Source: Neospora caninum Liverpool (Eukaryota; Apicomplexa; Conoidasida; Eucoccidiorida; Sarcocystidae). Taken from it: 64,000 nt of DNA. Location of the stretch: contig NC_018393.1 in assembly GCF_000208865.1 (NCBI RefSeq), forward strand, positions 2,250,714 through 2,314,713. Direction: 5' to 3'. The notes beneath the pieces are model-generated. The model worked only from the letters and a program-made list of their open reading frames with translations. It did no database searches and was not told the DNA's origin. The position numbers and the translations under genes were made by a program. This document shows positions 34,301-44,065 of this stretch, piece after piece. Position 1 is the first letter of the stretch; every line of letters starts with the position of its first letter.

Positions 34301-37268
34301 CTTCAAATTCTGAGGTTGCTATGTTTCTTTTCCCTCGGGTGGCGTTGCATGCAGTGTATGTTTTCTGCTGCAGTTCCTTAAATACAAAGTTGTTTCTGCA
34401 CTTTATCCGAGCGTTCGCATCTGCAACGAAGCCAAGGGCCTTTTGATTCTTAGATCGAGCGTATAAAGGCCTGCGACAACCCTTCAACTCTGTCGCTGTC
34501 ACCACGTTCCATGTATTTCGCTCGCTCACCGTGAGAGCTGTCCCAAGTTTGTCGAGGGCTTCCTTCGGGTCGTCGTTTTGAATATGCTTGAACACTTCCT
34601 GCCCACTGATGTATCGAAATGCTTGAGCAATGATGGCATTGCATATTTGCTTCATCAGCACAACGAGACGTGCCGGAGTATTGTAAAACGCAGAGTACTC
34701 CCATATCAACAAAATATTTTGAAGAATCGGCTCAAACAGATTCTCGAGTGTCGTGAAATCGATCGTCTCGTCCATCAGTCGCAGCAACCTGCAGTCCAGC
34801 GTTTGCAAAAACCACGGTGTTTGTGGCACACGCAGTGGTTGTCAGTGCTCTCCTCCATGCAACAAGAGGACAAAAAACCCAAACGAAACGGGTTCAGAAC
34901 AACGGCCGTGGGCCATGTCGTTCTTCGGGGAGGACTAAGACGACACGAGCGGAGAGCTGTGGTCCGGAGCCGTATACCGTCGTCAGTCGGCAGACAAAAG
35001 CGCCGGTTCCCGCAGATTTGTTGATGGATCAGTTTTGCCGCCTGTCGCCTCGTGGGTGCGCAGAGACGGCAGGACTTTCTGCGATCCTTGGAGGTAGGTT
35101 ACTGTGTTGTTCGCTGGAAACCTACCAGGGTTTCAATGTGGAGAGGAACTTGACGTTATCTCTGGCCTCTTCTCGCGCCTCTTCAAGTTCCTTTCGGAGC
35201 TTGTTGAAGGGCGAGATGTAGGTGCTTTCATTTTGTTGCAGGAACTCTTGCACGTGGAGTACTGCCTCGTCTGCCAGCTGCTCACTGACCGAATCCAGAT
35301 TCGCTGCTCGATTTTCCCAGAACTTTATTTCCTCGATGGGTTCCGGATTCTGGCCTGCAGACACACAGACGACAGCTGGGAAGCTGACGGCCTTGTTGTC
35401 ACGTCGAGCACTCAGATCTCAGACTGCCTCCTCACTGACCAGCGACGACGCTCTTCTAGCGGTAGAGTTGCTGGCTAGCGTTGATGTCGGACCGTGTGAC
35501 GGGGGCAAGGAGGCGATTTGAGGGCTCTCACCGTCGTTCAGAGATTGAGCAGGATTCTTCTCCAAGACAAGGCGAATTTGCTTTGTCCACATGATCACCG
35601 AGTCCTCGTAACGATGCAACTTTTCTGAAGTCGAACTGTCGCTGGGAAGGTCATCGGGCGGTGTGGGCAAGAGGGTGCGCCCGCTTATCACCCCGAGCGT
35701 TGCGTGCAGTTTTGCCAGGAATCTGTTGTACTTTTCAAGTATGTCTTTCGTTACAAAATGTGAGAGACCCGCCTGCAGGTCCGCACCACTGCAGAATCAC
35801 GGTCTGTTGAGAGATGCAGTGTCGAGCAGCGGCATATATAGATATATAAACAGTCTCTGTCATACAGAGGGCCTCACGTCATTCTGACACTCTTTGAATA
35901 TTGGCTTTATGGCCGAGGCTTCGAGGCCTTGTAGGCAGGTGAACAGACGATGTGCGTGTTGCGCGTGTCAAGAGGGGCTGGTGTTACTTTGAGCATATTG
36001 AGACATACTCAGATTGACAGGAACTGCTCACAGCTTCAGATAGTACGGGTGCCTGAGGGATCCGTCTTTGCAGATATAGGAGAGATATGTGCGTTTTCGT
36101 CTTTAGGATTATCCGCAGGTTCACCTGTCTTCGTGTCGTACGTGTTGCATGTGTAGCGATGAGAAACGTGCCGAGGAAACTGACAAGCAAACAGGTGTCC
36201 TACTTGATTAGCGGGGTTTGACAAAGTGCTGAGGTAGACGGCGCTGCACATCTCATGGAGCATCTCCATGATTGCAGCAGTGACTTCTAGGCAAAGAATC
36301 GTCGAGTCGACATTTTCCTGCAGAATTGGCAACGCATGGCAGGTGCGGTCAAAACCAATAGCATCGCTGTATCGGTTTTCGTGCGGGAGTGGAATGGTTC
36401 TCGGGCTGTTTCGCGTGTGAAGCGAAGCGTATAAGCCGCCATGCTACAGGACTATGAGTGTCCCTATCCGCTGTCGAGCACGAATTATTGAATCCTTCGG
36501 ATCATAAAGGGTCTAAATCTTGCCCAGTGGTCTGCAGCACAAGGCTTCCATCTTCTGCTTCTGCATCGACACCTCCTGCCACTGGGAAAGGGGAACCAGC
36601 GTAAGCCGAACTCACAGCTGTGATGACAACGTTTCTCTCAGCCCGCAGCATTAACAGGTTCTTCTTTTTGGCCATCTGAGAGGGTTGGGGAACTTCGTGA
36701 ACCGAGGCAACGACAGTGTCAGGTGTGCTTCCCGACTGAAACAGGACGAAATGGTTCTCAGCGTCGTCCAAGAAGTTGACCACAGCTTTCCTGTTTTTAG
36801 CAACCAAACCACAAGAGGCAAGTCGACGAAAGGCCGTGGCGATCAATGGCTCAAGCACACTCGGTCTGGCAACTGCAGCCTCTCAGCCTGTGCAGTGGTG
36901 GGTCACCGGCGTGCGATCACTCTAAGCCTATTTTTCACCTTATCCCTTATGTGGAACTCCAGCTTTCTCGCATGGCTTGGACTCCCAGTATAGCCCACTA
37001 GGTCCACCGCATTTCCGATGATCCAGGAGGTAGTAGCAAGAAACACCGACAGCGAAAGCACTGCCAAAGAAGAATACGTTTCTGCCCACAGTTTATGGGC
37101 GCGTGGCGCGTCTGCAATACTCCTTAGACGGCGTTCTTACAATGAGTTTTCGTCAGTTTCGAAGGCTCTTTTGAACTTCTCCCACACATGCCGTTTCATT
37201 CCAAACGCCGCAAACACCCTCTTCTCCACCCACAAAAGCCGGGAATCCAACTCTTTCTTCTCCGCCAT
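1..37268 (-). CDS. Axonemal dynein heavy chain (outer-arm beta-like), 53 exons, 3' end outside window
   Basis: Motor subunit of an axonemal dynein: hydrolyses ATP in a six-AAA ring and walks on microtubules through a coiled-coil stalk. I assembled 53 coding exons from the ATG at 37266-37268 ([20 protein letters not shown]) to the window edge. All 52 junctions keep phase and give about 4,193 residues; family members have about 4,500, so the C-terminal lobe is missing only because the window ends. Visible landmarks are DHC_N1 tail, linker, four P-loops (AAA1-4), stalk, AAA5 and AAA6. In AAA3 the run after the Walker B ([20 protein letters not shown]) resembles the DNAH9/11/17 group, hence outer-arm beta-like; the alpha/gamma type is not excluded. 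Introns carry many TA microsatellites. Three donors are GC (after 24256, 12904 and 625). The start of exon 15 (about 29370) and the exon 3/4 junction are the least certain. Expected expression: flagellated microgametes. Confidence 0.95.
391..455. repeat. TA-rich microsatellite in dynein intron 52
   Basis: A (TA)n run followed by TATG/TACA variants, in the intron between exons 53 and 52. It has no coding role; spurious Tyr/Ile-rich frames across it are artefacts. Confidence 0.9.
1078..1103. repeat. (TA)n microsatellite, dynein intron
   Basis: A near-perfect TA run of about 25 bases in the intron between the exons at 625-936 and 1256-1525. Confidence 0.9.
2965..5403 (-). other. Dynein AAA5 and AAA5/6 linker, exons 46-49
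   Basis: Exons 5237-5403, 4444-4657, 3766-4149 and 2965-3129, about residues 3492-3801. AAA5 lacks a P-loop, as in all dyneins. It shows [34 protein letters not shown] and [19 protein letters not shown]. Next come [20 protein letters not shown] and the buttress-proximal helix [20 protein letters not shown] ending [11 protein letters not shown]. These are near-universal dynein segments. Confidence 0.93.
5807..6000. repeat. Imperfect TATATG/TATA array, ~195 bp
   Basis: Interspersed TATA, TATG and TCTATATG units. It lies about 60 bases downstream (in transcript direction) of the splice donor of the exon ending at 6060, so it occupies the 5' part of that intron. Confidence 0.9.
6060..8792 (-). 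other. Dynein stalk and microtubule-binding domain, exons 42-45
   Basis: Exons 8269-8792, 7662-7802, 6676-6946 and 6060-6325, about residues 3091-3491. Exon 42 ends AAA4 and supplies a long Lys/Glu-rich helix ([20 protein letters not shown] onward), the outgoing strand of the stalk. Exons 43-44 hold the small globular tip ([53 protein letters not shown]). Exons 44-45 supply the returning helix and the first part of AAA5 ([20 protein letters not shown]). Sequence and spacing match axonemal dyneins. Confidence 0.93.
9825..9856. repeat. (TA)n microsatellite, dynein intron
   Basis: A nearly pure TA run in the intron between the exons at 9982-10154 and 9377-9606. A second, mixed TA tract lies at about 9637-9717 in the same intron. 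Confidence 0.9.
10261..10385. repeat. Two (TA)n tracts, dynein intron
   Basis: TA runs at about 10261-10285 and 10346-10385, separated by a non-repetitive spacer, in the intron between the exons at 10510-10806 and 9982-10154. Confidence 0.85.
11147..12994 (-). other. Dynein AAA3 exons 36-38
   Basis: Exons 12904-12994, 12521-12630 and 11147-11882, about residues 2545-2857. The small exon 36 carries the P-loop [10 protein letters not shown] (about 2564-2573) and ends in a GC donor (ATCAAG then GCAAGT). Exon 37 encodes [20 protein letters not shown]. Exon 38 encodes [19 protein letters not shown] (Walker B) and [19 protein letters not shown]. The latter is the best clue that the protein belongs near the outer-arm beta chains. 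Confidence 0.93.
12697..12730. repeat. (AT)n microsatellite, dynein intron
   Basis: An uninterrupted AT run in the intron between the AAA3 exons 12904-12994 and 12521-12630. Confidence 0.9.
14022..14083. repeat. (TA)n microsatellite, dynein intron
   Basis: Two TA blocks joined by a short CGAATGTAA spacer, in the intron between the exons at 14580-14818 and 13754-13942. Confidence 0.85.
15001..15050. repeat. TATATG/(TA)n tract, dynein intron
   Basis: A mixed TA/TATG repeat in the intron between the exons at 15321-15554 and 14580-14818. Confidence 0.85.
16819..17142. repeat. Long CTAT tetranucleotide array ending in (TA)n
   Basis: About 300 bases of CTAT (ATAG on the gene's sense strand) with CTTT, CTGT and CTCT variant units, followed by about 20 bases of TA. 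It lies wholly inside the intron between the dynein exons at 17501-17670 and 16572-16720. This is the longest simple repeat in the window. Confidence 0.95.
18062..20024 (-). other. Dynein AAA1 exons 27-29 (main ATPase site)
   Basis: Exons 19800-20024, 18728-19082 and 18062-18345, about residues 1872-2159. The opening [11 protein letters not shown] and [18 protein letters not shown] precede a canonical Walker A ([10 protein letters not shown], about residues 1944-1953). An intron interrupts the second glycine codon of this P-loop (G at 19800, then GC at 19081-19082). Walker B reads [10 protein letters not shown]. The domain closes with [13 protein letters not shown] and [10 protein letters not shown], as in other dyneins. 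Every residue expected for the principal hydrolytic site is present, so this motor should be active. Confidence 0.95.
19441..19535. repeat. TATATC/TA-rich simple repeat
   Basis: TATATC hexamers, then a CA run and further TATA/GATA units, in the intron that splits the AAA1 P-loop codon. Confidence 0.85.
21433..21471. repeat. (TA)n microsatellite, dynein intron
   Basis: A nearly pure TA run of about 38 bases in the intron between the exons at 21687-21940 and 21163-21260. Confidence 0.9.
22353..22422. repeat. Paired (TA)n tracts
   Basis: Two long TA runs separated by CAGATGACCA, in the intron between the exons at 22508-22721 and 21687-21940. Confidence 0.9.
27455..27698. repeat. TATATGA/TATATC array, ~240 bp
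   Basis: Repeated GATATATAT and GATACATAT units in the intron between dynein exons 18 (26753-27121) and 17 (27753-27980). It is the last large TA-type array going up in coordinate; the next 36 kb has almost none. Confidence 0.9.
29118..37268 (-). other. Dynein tail exons 1-15 (DHC_N1)
   Basis: Exons (genomic, 5' to 3'): 37141-37268, 36616-36790, 36185-36317, 35878-35927, 35532-35772, 35126-35354, 34530-34788, 33783-33981, 33323-33455, 32597-33035, 31707-31952, 31168-31372, 30297-30479, 29776-29886, 29118-29370. They encode roughly residues 1-995, the stem that binds intermediate chains and the partner heavy chain. Family-typical stretches are [20 protein letters not shown] (exon 6), [18 protein letters not shown] (exon 7), [20 protein letters not shown] (exon 10) and [20 protein letters not shown] (exon 15). 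For exon 15 three acceptors keep phase (start 29370, 29355 or near 29320). The exon 3 donor at 36184 (GTCAGT) was chosen because it alone keeps phase into exon 4. Confidence 0.85.
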
Positions 37269-39984
37269 TTTTGTAGGGCCACAGGCGCACTTCGCTTAGT
37301 CGGCGCAGAGGGTGATGAGTTCGAGCTACATTAGTTTCGCTCGGAGTCAATATTCAATTGCGACGAGTATAGGGATATTTGCGAGTACATAGTCTCTTTC
37401 GCTGGACAACATCCAAATGATTCCACATTTAAAAGATTTTTCATTGATACTAAAATTGAGTTCAAAACACGTTGGTCTTGGTGAACTATCAACACAGGGC
37501 AATTCTTGATAGTCATGGAGAACACAATTGCATACAGAAGACTTGGAAAACTACAACCGGAATTGTGTGGCAAAGGAAAGGACGATCAGAGCTATGGGCT
37601 ATGCGAAGCCGGCCGTGCACAAAAGACGAGTGGGGAGCATCCTCAGGATCGATTCAAGATTTGAACCTATGAAAAATATGGAAAAACAAATACCATCATC
37701 CCTGACAATTTGTCCAACGGCATCCGCTGGCTGTCCCCACAAGTGCCGTTGCAGGCGGGATGAGAAGGTACACTAAGGATCCTACAGACTCATTTCATCT
37801 ATAGAGACTGGGCTTGGGTAGTCCTGTCAGACTACGTAAACCACACCACTACTACTATAAAAAAGCTAAGAAAGGTGGAGCGATAACAGGGATACCGGAC
37901 ACTGGCCGACGTGGAGGAACTGGATTAAAAGAAACATTCGTTCAAGATTTACGTCGAATCACTTTTTCTTGCTTGTTTCTTGTGGAAACATGAGGCACCA
38001 AAAACAGTGTTGACAAAGAAACCTCTACATCCCGCCGCTGCTTTGGGCAGGACCGTCTACTGTTGCAATATTTTTTAGTGGAGAAGGCGACACTGTGAGT
38101 CCGGTTTCCCATGACCCCGCCGTTGATAATAAAAACTTATCTTTCCGGGTTGGCTGGTTCCAGTTTGTGTAGAGGGTTTGGTCTTGTGCAGTACGCGCTT
38201 TTTTTAAACCAGTATGGCGGCGACAGCAGTCTGAGCAAATCGCGCCCCGTACGCTGCATTGCCGAAATGCGATCTTTCACAGTGTCAACTACTGGAGGGA
38301 GCGCTGAGAAGATTGGACAAATATAACAGAAGAGAACTTGTTTGAAGATACACGAACTTAGGGAGCAACAATAAACAAGACGCTTAACCCCCTAACAGTA
38401 AAGCAGAGCGCGCAAAAACGCTACATGTAATCCGGAACTTTCATCGAAACACCCGTGCTAGGACAGGAGCAGCGTCAAGTCCGCGGAACCGGTAATCACG
38501 TACTGGGTATGTATGAGGTACTGCGAAACACGTGCTTTGGAAACACCATCGAAAGCAAGGAACCAGACTGCGTAAGAGCATCAGATCGACCGGATTAACT
38601 GGAATAGTTTGCTCGAGGGCGAGGAGGCTTCATCGCGTATCTGCTCCGACATAACATTCAAGAATGCTTCAGTCGGAAGAAAAAATCCGACGCATCCCTC
38701 ATAGACGACCGAACGCTGTAAAAACACACTCAAGCAGTCATCCAGCGAAGGTAACACGTGGTCCCTTAACTACCATCCCAATTACTGTAGTAGCGGTTCA
38801 CGCAGCATTGCCACAGGATCGTAGCGGGAGTCTCAGTTTCCTATGCGTGGTGCTGATTGTCGTTCAGCAGTCCACCCGGCGCTCTGTGCTTCCTGCTACT
38901 TGAAGGCTTTCAAGCGATTCAGGTTTGAGTCCTGATGTATATGGCTCGCATATTCCTTCTGAGAAAGCGATGCATCACAAGCTGCGGCCTTTGTACGATG
39001 CCTACCCGTGACAAAATACGTCTTAAAATGATGTAGACTACGGAATCACTCGACGGCTCACTGCGTGATGCGTAGTTACGTCCAAACATCAACGGGTACG
39101 AAACAGGACGACCACCACAGATTGCAAAAAGGAGACAGGTGCTCATTGCTGGTAATCTTCAGTATCGTCGGAGAGATTTGGGCACCACAAACCTTAAGTG
39201 CTTTGCGCTCCCAGGCAGATACGGGCCATCTTCTCAGCAGAGTAACTTACGGGTGTGTATTCGGACTCTTGAGAAAAAGACAATAATGCTGTTGCTGCAT
39301 GTTACATTTGGTGGCTATACCCTTGCAACAAGAATGCCCAAGCGCCTCCGGCAAGCGCAAGGAATGTCTAGCGGGAACCGCACATGACGAGGATACTCAC
39401 CAGCCGACAGGTACAATGGATAAACGTCAGCGCTTTACCAGACCGTTTGTGTGAACATAACATAGTCAAGAGAGAGTAAAGGCGTCATTCCTATTCAGGA
39501 ACCCATAGTATAGACGTCGTTGCGAATATCGTGGTGCATCTGTAGATAAAAGCCCATGAATTGGTGGTAGAGGTATACATACATCTGTATATATATATGC
39601 TATATACGTGTGAAATTCCATATATAGAGAACAACTGTCTGCTCGTACCATTGCCTCTGGAGACAGCAGGATAGTTGCACTGGCATGTTACATTCTTGAA
39701 AGGCAGTAGCAGGTTCTTCAAAATTCGCCATGGGGTGGCCTTACGAAACGCAGTTGAAGTCGCGGTCGCGTCACCTCACGTCTTTTCGCCTCCGACAGAC
39801 TATAGTGGGTCGGCATCCGAAAGAAGGCCACACTTCTAGATGCAGGTGTGAGTGCCCGGCAACGCAATGTCTTCACGAAAACTCACAACGTGGAGCTGGT
39901 TTCTGCGGATATTCCTTCTTCCTCCCTTTCTGCGAACTCGCCACCAAGGCCGTCTACCACCAGGTGTTACTGGCGTCTCTCAAG
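37269..39984. other. Intergenic, no gene seen
   Basis: About 2.7 kb upstream of the dynein ATG. Both strands are broken into short frames without matching splice sites or recognisable protein. Presumably it holds the dynein promoter and 5' UTR. One small TATA-like patch lies at about 39588-39607. Confidence 0.6.
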
Positions 39985-40785
39985 CTACTCCATGAGTTCG
40001 TGCTGCTCTGTCGTCAGCATAATTCGCTGGCACGCGACAGATACCAACCACACAGGCGATTCCCCGCGTCTGGACGGATTCGCAGTCCTTCGAGAAGGAA
40101 GTTCTTCCTTTATGTGCCCTAAAATTGCCCGTTTCTGTCGTATCCTTTTAGCAAGGTAAGAATTCTTGACCGGGGCCGGATGTCGGATGGTGTACCTTTC
40201 AACATCACGCAGTATGTTACGGAATACCATTTGGATACGAAAGCCGTGTGTCGCTGTTAAGGAGCGAGGGAAATGCTACACAGCTTTGTTCAGAGCCACT
40301 GAGTGGAATTTTCATCAGCAAAATTTATCAACCTCGCAACTCGCCACAGTAAGTAGATGGGATGGTGTGCACAAGGCAGAGTCACTCATTATTATTTTAC
40401 CGACGGTGTAACCGCATAAAACGGTCGTCCGACTCGCGCACGGCGCTCAGCGGCCGTCGATTCCACCCTTAGTCAAAAACCTTTTAACGACGGGGGCGCC
40501 GAATGTCAGGAAACCACATGTGTGAAGCTTTGCTCCACGGAGTACACTTACTTTGAGATCACTTCGATGATTCACGATGCAAATATTGTGCTTGTTGGCG
40601 ATGATGCCTTGCAGCAGTCCCGGCACCGCGCTACGTTCCCTGCCTGACAAGTGCATGCAGTCCAGCATGCAGGCACTCAGGCCACGCGCACTTCTACGGT
40701 TTGTGAAACTGGCAGGAATGCCAGGTGTGGAAAAATTAGTCGCAACGAGTAGCTTTGGTGAAAAAGTATGATTCATCCGCTCCAT
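39985..40785 (-). CDS. Possible two-exon hypothetical gene
   Basis: Weak candidate. A first exon could start at the ATG at 40783-40785 (MERMNHTFSPKLLVATNFST) and run to a strong donor (AAA then GTAAGT) at 40552. A second exon could begin after a CAG near 40135 (KRAILGHIKEELPSRRTANP) and end at the TAG at 39985, keeping phase 0. The acceptor has little pyrimidine support, and a second AG a few bases upstream gives another open frame. The plus strand of 39840-40154 is also open and ends at a good donor, so orientation is unsure. No family is recognised. Confidence 0.25.
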
Positions 40786-41161
40786 CGTATGGGGCGGAAC
40801 CGTCGCAGTGGCATTAGGGTTTCGCAACCGTTTCGAAAAGAGGACTTACACGGGTATTGCCCAGGGCATGCAAGCTGACGCCAGTTGTCGGTGGTTGTCG
40901 TTTGAATCCTTTCTCCTCTCTATCCCTAATGCACAAATTCACGGAATGCTTTGGTCCTGCCCACCAACCAAGCCCCAAAGAAAGCTGCAAGCTAGAGGTG
41001 AAATTGATGTTCTTGCGTTGAGGTCTTTGTTCCATCCGTCTGTCCGTTGTTTCTTCTCTCCTCCATCAACAATCGCGAGTGTCTCAGGGGTCTTGGCGGT
41101 TTTGGCCACCTGTGGCTGTTTTGCCGAGTAGCGTGTTAAACTGACTTCCTCACTAGATAAG

Positions 41162-43319
41162 ATGCAATCCTCAGAGGAAGCACACGAGCTTCTTGTCCCT
41201 GATGACGAGTGGGAGGACTCTCTCCTTCCCCAGCAGGTTCTACCGGTGCCCAGTACGAGCGCTGCCTCAGACGTCTTCTGTGACGCATCAGAAGTCGTTG
41301 CCGCAGCTGCTAGTGCAGTGGATGCATGCGAAGATGGTGAATCCACCGGAGAGTTGCTACAGCCGCTTGCGGAGGCCTACTTACTTGCTGTTCGGAACGA
41401 AGCCCGTCGCTTGCCAAAGATTGTTTGCGCCTCAAACATTGGTCGAAACGCTCCCTCGACAGGAAGTGTGGAGACCACCTCCACGAGCTCTTTGGGAACG
41501 GACCGTCGCCTTCAGCATTCGAGCAAGTCACAACAGAAGGCATCCCCACCTCTATCACATGTGTCAGACAATGGGGTTTTCCGTAGGACTGCCGGCCAGT
41601 TAACGTGTCAGGGCCCTGGCATCGATGACATCTCGTCTTGTCGACAGCCGCGCAGTGAAGGGAATCATACAGCTACATGCAGTTCTGTCAGAGATCGTGG
41701 TAGAGTTGTGGATGACAGAGATGGAACCACAGCGGTAGCGCACCAGCTGGCTGATGAACAAGGCTATTATTCGGGGACGCCAACGCTGCCTGCAGGGGAG
41801 TCGGGTGAGTCCTCTAGTCTGCCACGAGAGTATCGGACATCTGGTGGTAAGATCACCAAACGCCGTGCTCCAAATGAAGGGTCGTTCGAGGCAGACGCGC
41901 CAACCACTGATGACGGCTCAGAAGACATGGACGCTGGTGGCAAGTCGTATGTACAGAAACTCCTCGTTCTTGAGAAGAGACGGAGTGCTGCCAAGTTTTC
42001 CGGGACCGCTCCGTCACCCGAATGGCGAAGGAAGTCGCTCTCGAATTTCAGGGAGCTGCGCGACCGTCTCTCCCACGAGCAGGCGGCAGCTGTCCAAGCA
42101 GGTTTATCACAGCATACCAGTGGCGACTATCGAAACTGGAGCGAAACGGAATGGCGGTTGTATTGTCGATGCTATCCACCCTCATCTGCTGTCCTGGCTG
42201 CATGTGACAATGTCACACTCTGTCGGCTTCTCTCTTTGTTGAATGAAGATATATCTTTGCAACGCCGCACAATTATTCGGCATCAATGTAAGACATCGGC
42301 TGGTAAAAAGGATACAGCTGCGACTCTCCCTCAACCGGAGGCGGGCCCGAGCCAGGAAGCACGTTGCTCGTGCTGCCGCGTTGCATCTGGTCATGTGACA
42401 TTACAGCAAGCATGCTGGTTATTTGGTATTTTTCTATTTTTGGATGAACTACAGGTGAGTTGATTTCCTGAACGTTCCGTCGTCGAAGGGTATAAACAGG
42501 GGGAAAAGGGCTAAAGGCTTTTCCTTTTGTTCTGCCGCGAGTCACCGTCCCACAGCTTCACTGGAGGAGACTCTGCATCGGACTATTGCTCTTGTAGGTG
42601 CTAAGACGGGGCGTCAGCAGGCGCGCCAAAATTGAATTCTCTGACTATTGTTTTGACAAAGTGCTCCCATATAGGCGCGTTTGTCGTGCATACGACCTGA
42701 CCGGATATTTCTCGTATAACAGGTGGGGCAACCTCTACTGACAAAAACGACTACCGTGTACATCCCCACTGCATAACATATAAATGCTCCTTCCGTCATT
42801 CGTTGACTGTCTCTACCACGCTGAATTAGAACAGAATATCAAGTTCTTTGCCTGGAGGTTTGTTACGTTCCGTACAGTTGTAGGTAAAAGGTATGTCAGA
42901 GACTTAGACTAGCGTTGGAGCACATTGTTTCATTCAATTTCAAGTAACAGCTCATAAAGGCTCATAAATTCACGGCACAAGTCGTTGACTTTGGAACACG
43001 TGGTCATGCGAGCTTCTTCGGAACGCTTTGGCTTTGCTGGGTCATTTCTTTTCAGGCTATGGACGCTGACGTTGCATTTTGTATCCAGAGTTTGAGGCGT
43101 GAGTGCGAGAGTGCGCGTCGAAAGCTTCTTCGTCACTCCAAAGCGCACATGAAAGTGCTCCCAAACGATGCGTCTAACCGTCTAGCAAGGAAAGATGAAA
43201 GCGTGACGGAGGCATGTGTATTGCAAGAAGCTGTTGCCACCAACCCATCGGGTCGACAACTCCTGGCAGCTTTGGACGTACTAATCCTAATCATAGGAGA
43301 TTTTTTCAAGCAAAAGTGA
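41162..43319 (+). CDS. Gemin2/SIP1-like SMN complex subunit
   Basis: Predicted component of the SMN complex that loads Sm proteins onto snRNAs. Two exons, 41162-42454 and 43056-43319, join in phase 0 (CAG/GTGAGT donor, TTTTCAG acceptor) for 518 residues. Gemin2-like blocks appear in order: AEAYLLAVRNEARRLPKIV (matching EYLxRVxxEAxxxPxVV), then after a long Ser/Gly-rich region SPEWRRKSLSNFRELRDRLS, ETEWRLYCRCYPPSSAVL, ACWLFGIFLFLDELQ, and in exon 2 AFCIQSLRRECESARRK and LLAALDVLILIIGDFF. Human Gemin2 has about 280 residues, so roughly 150 disordered residues sit between the N- and C-terminal conserved parts. The assignment rests on motif order, not an alignment score. It faces citrate synthase tail to tail. 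Confidence 0.75.
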
Positions 43320-44065
43320 TGTACTCTAAGTCTTGGCGCAGCCCTCATGTGATAGGGGGATCTGCTGCCTCAAGGCTGGTGAAGCAAATATTGATCACGA
43401 GCTACTTTTTTTCAACTACACAGCCGCGCCGTGGTTTGTTCGTTTTTGTTTCACCGTTAGAGGGAGGGTTTGTTATCCTGACTACTACAGGAACTCTCGC
43501 TCGATTCATGTTATGTCCCGTGCACACTCTGTAGGCATTATGCCCAGAAACATTGGGAACATGACAGTCGCGAATGAGTTTGTGGACCAGTTAGTTAGCG
43601 GCAGGATGAATCCGTCTAGTGTACTGGTGACAAGCGCCCGGAGGCTTCACACAAGCGGGTTACAATCAGCCGCCGAGTTATGAAGCGCGCCCCACATGTT
43701 TCGAAACAAGCGCAGTCCCTACATTGTTCGTGAGGCGACAGAAACTTGTGTAGATGGGATCTGACATATCAGGGAGCAAATGGCTAATAAGATCCAGAAC
43801 GCGGTGCGGCAGCATCGACGTCGCGAACCGGGCTTCGTTTCGCTTCACGCATTTGGTGTTGGGGTTGTGTCGGCTGCCCCACAAAGCAGCTGGCGCCGCT
43901 CTTCGGCCGATATTTTGACTTCGAAGGCGGAATCGGCAACGAGCTGCGTAGACAAATATGGCATGAAACAACTCATGACAGTGGTAATTGAAATTGAGAC
44001 TTTGTCAACTCGCGTTGCCAATAGTCGGGAATCTAGGTGCCGCTTTCGAGTGTAGCAGGCATTCC
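43320..44065. other. Convergent intergenic region
   Basis: Shared 3' flank of the Gemin2-like and citrate synthase genes. Short open frames exist on both strands but none has an ATG, splice support or a recognisable motif. Probably 3' UTR sequence. Confidence 0.6.

Noticed and set aside
42541..42640. Frame encoding SLEETLHRTIALVGAKTG as an extra Gemin2 exon
   Set aside because: It looks protein-like but no acceptor keeps phase with the 42454 donor, while the exon at 43056-43319 joins in phase and carries the expected Gemin2 C-terminal blocks.
43678..43971. Minus-strand frame as a longer citrate synthase C-terminus
   Set aside because: The stop at 44066 gives a normal-length enzyme. A GTCAGC donor near the end could extend it, but there is no matching acceptor or targeting motif.
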